A stretch of DNA of 6,716 bases from NCBI GenBank assembly GCA_905215945.1, contig CAJMRZ010000081.1:1-6716 (forward strand). The letters are read 5' to 3'. The stretch's first letter is position 1. Every line of letters begins with the position of its first letter. Source of the DNA: an uncultured bacterium. GTDB taxonomy: Bacteria > Actinomycetota > Coriobacteriia > Coriobacteriales > Coriobacteriaceae. Position numbers and translations under genes: made by a program. Of the stretch, positions 1-6,213 are shown in pieces. The notes under the pieces are model-generated. The model saw only the letters and a program-made list of their open reading frames with translations, was not told the origin of the DNA and searched no databases.

Positions 1-1
1 G

Positions 2-697
2 ACATGCGAGGGCGGGCGTCGAATTCTGCATAAAGCAGGAGCGCATCTAAACCAGGAACCCTATAACGAGATGGTGGCGACTGCACTTCACCGTCGCATC
101 CTGAACACTTACGATTATGTACCCTATTCGCTCGAAGGCGCGGGCACTTCCGCCTTGAGCACATGCAGTGTCTTCTTAACTGACGAAGAAGAATATGTCC
201 CTGCGTTCTATGTAAACCAGCATGCAAATGCAGACGAGCGACTAACCGATTACGAACGGTATGTAGCAAACTGCGAGGAGCTTGGAGCGACAGATATAAA
301 AGACGCCCTTGGCCGCATGATCGTATGCGATGACATCATTGCCAACTACGATCGTCATTGGCGCAACTTCGGCCTCGTGCGAAACGTCAACTCACTGGTC
401 TGCAGACCAGCCCCCATCTTCGATTCGGGCTCATCACTCTGGTGCAACATATCACTAGAGGAGCTTAGGGCGGGAGAGCACAGTTTTACCAGTGCGCAAT
501 TTCATTCAAGCCCCGCCAAACAAATGTTGCTCGTCGAGGACATGGGCTGGTTTGACGGCGACAAACTCGAAGGCTTCGTTGACGAGGCAATCGAGATTCT
601 GTCCAGAAACGACGCGCTCGCGGCAAGGCTGCCATATCTAAAAGAGGCGCTTACATGGCGCCTCCGTAGAATGATCGACATCGCTGAATGGAGTTAG
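2..697 (+). CDS. HipA-like kinase-fold protein, 5' end outside the window
   Basis: The frame is open from the left edge. An ATG at 71 exists, but the codons before it already read LNQEPYNEMVATAL, which resembles the conserved N-lobe stretch of HipA-type kinases (QEPxNE), so the true start lies upstream and 71 is probably internal. Counting from Met71, residues 88-103 contain the HipA-like catalytic segment (ANYDRHWRNFG): D94 would be the catalytic base and N99 a metal ligand. PIFDSGSSLW follows, with D118 in the second metal site. HipA proteins are Ser/Thr kinases, best known as toxins that phosphorylate GltX; other branches have other roles, and the substrate here is unknown. No HipB-like partner is visible, but it could lie left of the window. 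GC is about 45-48% in two hand-counted 60-base lines, well below the neighbours, which suggests horizontal transfer. The gene converges on yacP with a 27-bp gap. Confidence 0.72.
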   Translation, partial: TCEGGRRILHKAGAHLNQEPYNEMVATALHRRILNTYDYVPYSLEGAGTSALSTCSVFLTDEEEYVPAFYVNQHANADERLTDYERYVANCEELGATDIKDALGRMIVCDDIIANYDRHWRNFGLVRNVNSLVCRPAPIFDSGSSLWCNISLEELRAGEHSFTSAQFHSSPAKQMLLVEDMGWFDGDKLEGFVDEAIEILSRNDALAARLPYLKEALTWRLRRMIDIAEWS

Positions 698-724
698 CGA
701 GACAGCGTCGCGCCGTCAGCTCAC

Positions 725-1402
725 CTACCTCCCGCGAAGGGCCTTGAGCTTGGCCAGGGCATCGGGGCTCAGGCGGCTGCCCAGGGTCATCTTGATCTGC
801 GGGGCTTCCTCGGCCTCGTGCACGTCGTTGTCGATCTGTTTGATCTCGTCCACCAGCATGCGGCTCGAGATGCGCGTAACACCCTTGCCCATGACGACGG
901 CCTGGATCGTGCCGTCGCTCGACACCACGGAGCACGCGCGGCCTTCCTCGCGCGCCTCGATGCAGAGCTTCTGTACCACGGTATCGGCAGAGACGCCCGT
1001 CGGCGAAAACTCGATGCGCACGCCGCGGGCCGGCAGGTTGGGGCGCTCGCTGGAGATATTGCCCGCGCCGTCAAACACAATCACAGCCTCGTAGCGGCCC
1101 TGGGCAAACGCCGCAACATCGTTGATGAGTGCGGTGCGCGCCATATCGTGGACGTCGCTGGAATACGGATCGTCGGAATGGTCGTAGACGAGCTTTTCGT
1201 AGCGCGGCGTGCAGTGAATCACGTTGTAACCGTCGACCACCAGCAGCTCGGGCTTATTGGAGTGCACCGTCGAGACCGGATCGGCGATGGCCTGCGCAAA
1301 CGCATTGCCGCCCACGCCGTAGGTCGCGGCCGAAACAATCGGCTTGGCCGAGCCCTCGCCAAAGCGCTTGGCCTTGGACTTGGCGCGGTTCTTCTTGGAC
1401 AT
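725..1402 (-). CDS. rae1: YacP/Rae1-like NYN-domain endoribonuclease
   Basis: 225 residues with the NYN (PIN-like) nuclease fold of the YacP family. Visible motifs are LLVVDGYNVI with DGYN at 57-60 (first acidic metal-site residue), VFDG at 109-112, SAD at 138-140 (counterpart of the family's TAD), and SSDGTIQ at 161-167 followed by RISSR at 177-181. In Bacillus subtilis, Rae1 enters the ribosomal A site and cuts certain mRNAs during translation; transferring that role here is inference. The protein is about 50 residues longer than the roughly 170-residue Bacillus form, because of an N-terminal extension that begins with a Lys/Arg-rich stretch (MSKKNRAKSKAKR). The ATG start is supported by a GGAGG at 1411-1415, 8 nt away and inside the end of rlmB. 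The gap to the rlmB stop is only 3 nt, so the two are probably co-transcribed and coupled. It is the last gene of the cluster. The symbol follows Bacillus usage (yacP/rae1). Confidence 0.85.
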   Translation of the reverse strand: MSKKNRAKSKAKRFGEGSAKPIVSAATYGVGGNAFAQAIADPVSTVHSNKPELLVVDGYNVIHCTPRYEKLVYDHSDDPYSSDVHDMARTALINDVAAFAQGRYEAVIVFDGAGNISSERPNLPARGVRIEFSPTGVSADTVVQKLCIEAREEGRACSVVSSDGTIQAVVMGKGVTRISSRMLVDEIKQIDNDVHEAEEAPQIKMTLGSRLSPDALAKLKALRGR

Positions 1403-1405
1403 GCG

Positions 1406-2320
1406 CTACTCCTCCCCCATGAGCTCGCCGGCATTGCGGCGCAGCCACTCAAAGCACAGCGCGGTGGTCGCCTGGGCAACGTTGAGACTCTCGGTCATGC
1501 CGCGCTGGGGAAGCTTGGTCAAGAAGTCGCATTTCTCGAGCACCAGTCGCGAGATGCCGTCGCCCTCGGAGCCCATGACGAGCGCCACGCGGCCCTCGAA
1601 GGGAGCATCCCAGCAGCTGCCCTCGGCGTGCTCGGAAGCGCCACCCACCCAAAAGCCGGCGGCCTTGAGGTCATCGAGCGCACGGGCAATGTTGGGAACC
1701 TGCGCGATGGGCAGGTGCATGACGGCGCCGGCAGAGGTCTTGTAGCTGCCCACGGTCACGCCGGCGGCGCGCTTGTTGGCGATGATGACGCCCGCGGCGC
1801 CCACGACCTCGGCGGAGCGCACGATGGCGCCAAAGTTGCCGTCGTCGGTCACATGGTCGAGCACGACGACGAGCGCCGGACCGTCGCCCGCACGGTCGAG
1901 GATATCGGCAACATCGGCATAGGGGAAGTTGCCAACCTCGAGCGCAATGCCCTGGTGAGCGCCATGGCTCGACAGCGCATCGAGCTGCGCGCGCGGCACA
2001 TACTTAATGCGGACGCCCGCGGCGTTGAGGTCGTCGACCAGGCGCGACAAGGCGGCATCGCGCTCCCCGCCCTCGGCGATGAGCGCGCACTTGACAGGAA
2101 AACCGGTACGCAGCGCCTCGGCGGCAGCACGGCGACCTTCGATAAACTCGCCCTTGGGAACCTGGACGTTATCGCGGCTACGCTCGCGCTGCGGGCGAGC
2201 AGCCTGTGAGCGCTCGCGCTGGCCCTTGGGAGCGGCAGCGCGGTCATTGCGGCGAATCGGACGCGAGCCAGAAGCAGCCTGCTTGCCTCCACGAGGCGCA
2301 CGCTTGCGATTGTCGGCCAT
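1406..2320 (-). CDS. rlmB: 23S rRNA (guanosine-2'-O-)-methyltransferase RlmB, TrmH/SpoU family
   Basis: 304 residues. After a basic, low-complexity N-terminal tail of about 50 residues comes the substrate-binding domain (EFIEGRRAAAEAL at 58-70), then the knotted SpoU methyltransferase domain. Its three SAM-binding motifs are all present: DHVTDDGNFGAIVRSAEVVG at 155-174 (N162 and catalytic-type R168), LVMGSEGDGIS at 247-257, and PQRGMTESLNVAQAT at 271-285. The family methylates a 23S rRNA guanosine 2'-OH; E. coli RlmB acts on G2251 in the P-loop. TrmH paralogues with other targets cannot be excluded, but the cysS-rlmB-yacP order matches Bacillus and favours RlmB. The ATG start has a near-perfect Shine-Dalgarno. 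The Arg/Lys-rich tail is longer than in E. coli RlmB and may add RNA affinity (inference). It follows cysS across a 143-bp gap that holds a long palindrome, unlike the other tight junctions. Confidence 0.9.
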   Translation of the reverse strand: MADNRKRAPRGGKQAASGSRPIRRNDRAAAPKGQRERSQAARPQRERSRDNVQVPKGEFIEGRRAAAEALRTGFPVKCALIAEGGERDAALSRLVDDLNAAGVRIKYVPRAQLDALSSHGAHQGIALEVGNFPYADVADILDRAGDGPALVVVLDHVTDDGNFGAIVRSAEVVGAAGVIIANKRAAGVTVGSYKTSAGAVMHLPIAQVPNIARALDDLKAAGFWVGGASEHAEGSCWDAPFEGRVALVMGSEGDGISRLVLEKCDFLTKLPQRGMTESLNVAQATTALCFEWLRRNAGELMGEE

Positions 2321-2327
2321 AAGACGG

Positions 2328-2334
2328 CCTCCTT
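2328..2334 (-). promoter_or_regulatory. Strong Shine-Dalgarno of rlmB
   Basis: On the minus strand this reads AAGGAGG, 7 nt before the rlmB ATG. It is the best Shine-Dalgarno in the window and fixes the rlmB start. It lies 20 nt downstream of the long palindrome, so a change in that fold could alter access to it (inference). Confidence 0.85.
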
Positions 2335-2354
2335 AAATAGAAAACGAACAAGAA
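2335..2354 (-). terminator. U-rich tract after the palindrome, possible leaky terminator
   Basis: Directly after the long stem-loop, the minus-strand RNA has 14 U in 20 nt (UUCUUGUUCGUUUUCUAUUU). The tract is interrupted, and the stem above it is much longer than in ordinary intrinsic terminators, so a partial terminator or attenuator is more plausible than a full stop. rlmB begins right after it, and I see no convincing -35/-10 pair for rlmB in the gap. Confidence 0.35.
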
Positions 2355-2457
2355 TCGACCGTCCGAGCCACGGCACCTTGCCTTTCAATCGTCGGGCATG
2401 ACCACCAGGTCTATGCCTTCCTCTTTCAAGGCAATCTGCAACACCTCGAACGGTCGA
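2355..2457 (-). promoter_or_regulatory. Long imperfect stem-loop between cysS and rlmB (candidate structured RNA or attenuator)
   Basis: In minus-strand RNA, all paired positions up to one bulge share a coordinate sum of 4812, so this is one continuous imperfect palindrome. The outer stem is 2457-2445 with 2355-2367 (13 pairs, one G-U). A 10x10 internal loop follows, containing a GCA/UGC core and three wobbles. The middle stem is 2434-2428 with 2378-2384 (7 pairs). A second 10x10 loop has three tandem G-A/A-G steps, two A-U pairs and one G-C. The apical hairpin is 2417-2413/2395-2399 plus 2411-2408/2400-2403, with one bulged base and a 4-nt UGGU loop. The G-U pairs would be mismatches in the opposite RNA, so the operon-sense transcript is the one that folds best. 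It starts 6 nt after the cysS stop and is followed by a U-rich tract. I do not recognise the family; terminator, attenuator, RNase III site or MITE relic are all possible. Confidence 0.6.
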
Positions 2458-2463
2458 CAAATA

Positions 2464-3930
2464 CTAGAGGGTCTTAATACGAGTACCCGCGGCCGTATCC
2501 TCAATCGTCAGTCCCAGGTCCTTGAGCTGATCACGGATGGCATCTGCCAGATCCCAGTTCTTGGCGGCGCGGGCCTCGGCGCGGGCCTCGAGAATCTTGG
2601 CAGCGGCCTCGTCCACGTCGTCACCCGTGTAGGCGACCAGGCCGGCGGCAACGCCCAGCAGGCCCAGCGGCAACTCGACCTTGGGCTCGGGAAGCTCAAC
2701 GCCAAACGTATCGAGCAGCTCGGCCAGCGTATCGGCGGCAGCCAGGACTGCGGCCTTGTCGGCAGCATCGCCCGCCTGCTCCAGGTACTGGTTGCACTCG
2801 GTCACAAAGCCAAAGACAGCACCCATGGCACCGGCGGTGTTAAAGTCGTCGTCCATGCACTCCTTAAAGGTGGCACGGGTCTCGGCGGCCTTGGCGGCAA
2901 ACGCCTTGGATGCTGCCTCATCGGCATCGGCCGTCGCATGGTTCGCGGCCCAGCGCAGGTTCTCGACCGTACCGGCGATACGCGTGAGCGAGTTCTCGGC
3001 ACCCTCCAGGCGCTCCCAAGAAAAGTCGAGCGGCGAGCGATAGCTCGTCTGCAGCATCAGCAAGCGCAGAGCCGCGGCAGAGTGCTGCTCGAGCACCTCG
3101 GCCAGCGTAAAGAAGTTACCGAGCGACTTGGACATCTTCTCGCCGTCAACCAGCAGCATGCCCGTGTGCATCCAGGTGTTGGAGAAGCCCTGGTGCCAGG
3201 CGCAGGTGGCCTGGGCGCACTCGTTCTCGTGATGCGGGAAAGCAAGATCGGAGCCACCGCCGTGGATATCGATCGGGGTACCCAGGTAGCGATGCACCAT
3301 GGCGGCGCACTCGGTGTGCCAACCGGGACGGCCCTCGCCCCAGGGGCTCGGCCAGCTGGGCTCGCCGGGCTTGGCGGCCTTCCACAGGGCAAAGTCGAGC
3401 GGGTCGATCTTGTCCTCGTTCTCCTCGATGCGCGCACCAACCATAAGGTCGTCGATGTTGCGGCCCGAGACCTGACCATAGTTGGGATCGCTACGCACGG
3501 CAAAGTACACATCGCCGTTATCGGCTGCGTAAGCGTGGCCCTGCTCGATAAGCGTCTTGATCATGGCGATCATGGGGCCGATCTCCTTGGTGGCGCGGGG
3601 GCGCACATCGGGATCGAGCACGTTGGCGGCGCGCATGACGCCGATGAACTTGTCGGAGAACTCCGTCGCGACCTCGGCAGCCGTACGGCCCTGCTCGTTG
3701 GCGCGCTTGATGATCTTGTCGTCGACATCGGTGAGGTTCTGGGCGAACGTGACCTCGTAGCCGCTCGCGATGAGCCAGCGTCGAATCACATCGAAGCTGA
3801 TGAACGTGCGGGCATTGCCGATGTGGATGTTGTCGTAGACCGTGGGGCCGCACACGTACATGCGAACCTTGCCGGACTCGATGGGCTGGAACTCTTCCTT
3901 TTTATGGGTAGCGCTGTTGTAGATACGCAT
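2464..3930 (-). CDS. cysS: Cysteinyl-tRNA synthetase
   Basis: 488 residues, complete class I synthetase that charges tRNA-Cys with cysteine in the cytoplasm. The Rossmann core opens with YVCGPTVYDNIHIGNART at 25-42, including the HIGH-type signature HIGN at 36-39. The zinc site matches the E. coli ligands shifted by one: C27, C208, H233 and E237 (the last two within FPHHENE). The second signature, KMSKS, is at 265-269. The C-terminal part contains the DALR/anticodon-binding helices and ends with the usual RDQLKDLGLTIEDTAAGTR stretch. Length is slightly above the E. coli enzyme (461). The ATG start is backed by AAGGAG at 3937-3942, 6 nt upstream, embedded in the end of ispF; only 3 nt separate the genes. 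In Bacillus, gltX and cysE lie between ispF and cysS; here they are absent. Confidence 0.97.
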   Translation of the reverse strand: MRIYNSATHKKEEFQPIESGKVRMYVCGPTVYDNIHIGNARTFISFDVIRRWLIASGYEVTFAQNLTDVDDKIIKRANEQGRTAAEVATEFSDKFIGVMRAANVLDPDVRPRATKEIGPMIAMIKTLIEQGHAYAADNGDVYFAVRSDPNYGQVSGRNIDDLMVGARIEENEDKIDPLDFALWKAAKPGEPSWPSPWGEGRPGWHTECAAMVHRYLGTPIDIHGGGSDLAFPHHENECAQATCAWHQGFSNTWMHTGMLLVDGEKMSKSLGNFFTLAEVLEQHSAAALRLLMLQTSYRSPLDFSWERLEGAENSLTRIAGTVENLRWAANHATADADEAASKAFAAKAAETRATFKECMDDDFNTAGAMGAVFGFVTECNQYLEQAGDAADKAAVLAAADTLAELLDTFGVELPEPKVELPLGLLGVAAGLVAYTGDDVDEAAAKILEARAEARAAKNWDLADAIRDQLKDLGLTIEDTAAGTRIKTL

Positions 3931-3933
3931 TCG

Positions 3934-4428
3934 TTACTCCTTAACGGTTTTCTGTAGCAGGCAGACGGCCCAGGCGCCGATTCCCTCGCCCTGGCCTTCC
4001 CAACCGAGCTTTTCGGTCGTAGTGGCGGCGACGCCTACATTTTCGACGTCAACGCCCAGGGCATGGGCAAGGTTGGCGCGCATGGCATCGCGGTGCGGGG
4101 TGATCTTGGGTTGCTGACAGGCAATGGTGCAATCGGCATCGACAAACTCAAAGCCCAGCTCGCGCGCATAGTCCATCACGCGAGCGAGCAGCACCATCGA
4201 ATCAGCACCCTCGTAGGCAGGATCGGTGTCGGGGAATAGCTTGCCGATGTCTCCCCCGCGGCAGGCGCCCAGAATGGCGTCGGCCAAGGCGTGCGCGAGC
4301 ACATCGGCATCCGAGTGGCCCAGCAGGCCGCGCTCGTAGGGAATGTCGACACCGCCAATGATACATCGACGCCCCTCCACCAGACGATGAACGTCGTAGC
4401 CATGGCCAATGCGCAGGTTACTGAACAT
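3934..4428 (-). CDS. ispF: 2-C-methyl-D-erythritol 2,4-cyclodiphosphate synthase
   Basis: 164 residues. The enzyme forms the cyclic diphosphate (MEcPP) from CDP-ME 2-phosphate, releasing CMP, in the MEP route to isoprenoids; the family is a homotrimer with metal-containing sites at subunit interfaces. The signature GHGYDVHRL at 8-16 supplies metal ligands D12 and H14; LGHSDADVLAHAL at 36-48 gives the third ligand, H46. The TTTEKLG segment at 136-142 is the nucleotide-contacting loop, and the C-terminus GEGIGAWAVCLL is typical. Length is close to the usual 155-160. The ATG overlaps the end of ispD by 11 nt and has AGAGGA 8 nt upstream (4437-4442), so translation is probably coupled to ispD. 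IspD and IspF act two steps apart; IspE, the kinase between them, is not in the window. Confidence 0.96.
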   Translation of the reverse strand: MFSNLRIGHGYDVHRLVEGRRCIIGGVDIPYERGLLGHSDADVLAHALADAILGACRGGDIGKLFPDTDPAYEGADSMVLLARVMDYARELGFEFVDADCTIACQQPKITPHRDAMRANLAHALGVDVENVGVAATTTEKLGWEGQGEGIGAWAVCLLQKTVKE

Positions 4429-5146
4429 GGGGAAGATCCTCTCCCTCGGCCATGCGACCGAGCAGAATCGCGGTTACGGGACGCAGGTCCTCGGGCACCG
4501 TCACCTTAAGGTTATCGCGCGGGCTCTGGACACAGCGGACGCGCCCGCCCATGCGCTCGACCAGCGACGAATCATCGGTGCCGATAAAGCCCTCGGCAAT
4601 GGCTGCAGCGTGGGCGCGCTTCATAGCATCGACGCTAAAGATCTGCGGCGTCTGCGCGGCCCAATAGAGCTCACGCGGCGGCGTCTCGACGATATTATCG
4701 CCATCGACGATCTTGAGCGTGTCAATCGCGGGCTGGCCGCACACGACACCATCGAGAGCACGGTCGCTCACGAGCACGTCGATAGCGTGGTCAATGGCCT
4801 CGGTCGTAATGAGCGGACGAGCGCCATCGTGAATGGCGACGTATTCAAAGCCCGCCGGAACCGCATGCACGCCGGCACGGGTGGAATCCTGACGGGTATC
4901 GCCGGCATCGGCAAAGCTGATGGGCGTGTCATAGTCAAACGGGTCGATGGCCAGGCGGCGCATCTCGGCACGGCGCTCGGCAGGGCAAACCACCACGATG
5001 TGGCCAACCTTATCGCTACGGTCAAATGTGCGGATGGACCAGCTCATAAGCGGACGGCCCGCCACATTGACGAGCTGCTTGCCACCGGGGTTACCAAAGC
5101 GCTGGCCGCTGCCACCGGCAACGACCACGGCGCATACGGGCGCCAT
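4418..5146 (-). CDS. ispD: 2-C-methyl-D-erythritol 4-phosphate cytidylyltransferase
   Basis: 242 residues. The enzyme joins MEP and CTP to give CDP-ME and pyrophosphate, the third step of the MEP pathway. The CTP-binding signature is near the N-terminus: VVVAGGSGQRFG at 7-18, with R16 and K23 as the expected catalytic basic residues. Further family blocks are GDTRQDSTRAG at 82-92, AIHDGARPLI at 104-113 (D107, R110), AAQTPQIF at 163-170, TDDSSLVE at 190-197 and DNLKVTVPEDL at 211-221. Length fits the family (about 230-240). The start codon overlaps the disA stop by one base (TAATG), with AGGGGA 7 nt upstream inside disA (5154-5159), so reinitiation coupling to disA is likely. The disA-ispD-ispF linkage also exists in Bacillus, where yacL lies between disA and ispD; yacL is absent here. 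Confidence 0.96.
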   Translation of the reverse strand: MAPVCAVVVAGGSGQRFGNPGGKQLVNVAGRPLMSWSIRTFDRSDKVGHIVVVCPAERRAEMRRLAIDPFDYDTPISFADAGDTRQDSTRAGVHAVPAGFEYVAIHDGARPLITTEAIDHAIDVLVSDRALDGVVCGQPAIDTLKIVDGDNIVETPPRELYWAAQTPQIFSVDAMKRAHAAAIAEGFIGTDDSSLVERMGGRVRCVQSPRDNLKVTVPEDLRPVTAILLGRMAEGEDLPHVQ

Positions 5147-6213
5147 TATGCGTTCCCCTGTTTGGTGCCCTTCATGCGGTACAGGGAGTCCGCAAGAATG
5201 GCAGGGTTGTTAACGCCAAAGTCGCCCAGGCGCTCCGGATCCTCGCTGATGTCGTCCATGAGTTCCTGCAGCGAGCCGTACTCGTCGACGATCTTCTCGG
5301 CCACGCCGTCGCGCACGACGGACACGCGCGAAAGCGTGCGCAGGCCCAGCGGCGTCATGACGGAGTCCTCGTCCAGGTCGTCGTAACCCAGAACCGCCGC
5401 CACATGCTGTGGGTCGGACAAGTCCTTAGGCGTCATGCGGCTAAGCTCGGCGCGAATCTTCTCGGCGTTTGCCTCGGAGGAATCGCTCGCATAGTCGCGG
5501 ATCATCAGGTCGTATTCGGTATCCATGCTGGAGCCAGCGAGCTGCTCGAGCTGCATCTGCACGAGCTTGCCCTGGTTGCCCAGCTTGACAATGCAATCCT
5601 TAAGCTCGGTCTTTGCCTGCTGCATGATCTCGAAGCTCGAGAAAATACCGGTAATGTCGGCGAGCGTGACGTAGTCGTCGAGCTCGAGGGCCGTCAGGCG
5701 CAGCAGGGAGCGATCGAGCGACTGACGGGTAGTCTGGAGCGTGGCGACGAGCTGGTTGACCGAGCTCATGATGGTGGTAACGGGCTGGATCTCGTAGCTC
5801 TTGCCGTGAACGTACACGTTGACGACGGCACGACGAGCCGAAACCGAGATCACGATGGCATCGGTGAGCACCGACATGCGGGCGGCAGTACGGTGACGCA
5901 TGCCCGTCTCACTCGTGGCGAGCGAGGGATCGGGATTGAGGTGGAAGTTGGCGCGCAGGATCTGGGTGAGGTCACCATCGATAACGATGGCGCCGTCCAT
6001 CTTGGAAAGCTCGAACAGGCGGTTCGAGGTAAACGAAATGTTGAGCGGGAAGCCGTCGTTACCGGCAGCGAGCACGTTTTCGGTGTCGCCGACGCAGATA
6101 AGGGCGCCAAGGTGACCGGCAATGATCATGTCGAGGGCGGTGCGGATCGGCTGGCCGGGGGCAGTCAGGCGAATAGCCTGTTCCATACGTTTTTGCAGCT
6201 CGTTCTTATCCAA
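5146..6213 (-). CDS. disA: DNA-integrity scanning diadenylate cyclase DisA
   Basis: 355 residues. DisA condenses two ATP into cyclic-di-AMP and, in Bacillus, links this to DNA branch recognition. The N-terminal DAC domain shows the DGA motif at 73-75 (KMDGAIVIDGD) and the RHR motif at 106-108 (ETGMRHRTA). Position 105, just before RHR, is Met where I recall Thr in the Bacillus and Thermotoga proteins. A helical spine spans about 150-280, and a C-terminal helix-hairpin-helix region about 288-345. The terminal hairpin is unusual: where relatives have a GIGxxRA-type turn, this protein reads GDFGVNNPAILADSL. The start is TTG at 6211-6213. No in-frame ATG or GTG lies between it and an upstream stop at 6247-6249, and GGGAG at 6221-6225 sits 7 nt away. 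Met10 is a less likely start because it leaves the N-terminus short. It is first in the cluster. Confidence 0.95.
   Translation of the reverse strand: MDKNELQKRMEQAIRLTAPGQPIRTALDMIIAGHLGALICVGDTENVLAAGNDGFPLNISFTSNRLFELSKMDGAIVIDGDLTQILRANFHLNPDPSLATSETGMRHRTAARMSVLTDAIVISVSARRAVVNVYVHGKSYEIQPVTTIMSSVNQLVATLQTTRQSLDRSLLRLTALELDDYVTLADITGIFSSFEIMQQAKTELKDCIVKLGNQGKLVQMQLEQLAGSSMDTEYDLMIRDYASDSSEANAEKIRAELSRMTPKDLSDPQHVAAVLGYDDLDEDSVMTPLGLRTLSRVSVVRDGVAEKIVDEYGSLQELMDDISEDPERLGDFGVNNPAILADSLYRMKGTKQGNA

Noticed and set aside
701..717. Small hairpin GACAGCG-TCG-CGCCGTC between the convergent yacP and HipA-like genes
   Set aside because: The position would suit a bidirectional terminator, but it has a mismatch, a 3-nt loop and no U-tract on either side.
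818..2209. 463-codon plus-strand open frame opposite yacP and rlmB
   Set aside because: It spans two well-supported minus-strand genes, is low in complexity (many His, Ala, Gly, Arg) and has no family motif.
2386..2457. Minus-strand peptide-like frame after cysS reading RPFEVLQIALKEEGIDLVV and ending MPDD-stop
   Set aside because: It looks protein-like but lacks a start with a Shine-Dalgarno and lies wholly within the long palindrome. The structure explains the bases better, although a gene remnant cannot be fully excluded.
2398..3957. Long open frame of 519 codons on the plus strand opposite cysS
   Set aside because: It is antisense to a fully conserved cysS and shows no recognisable domain; high-GC genes often leave such open antisense frames.
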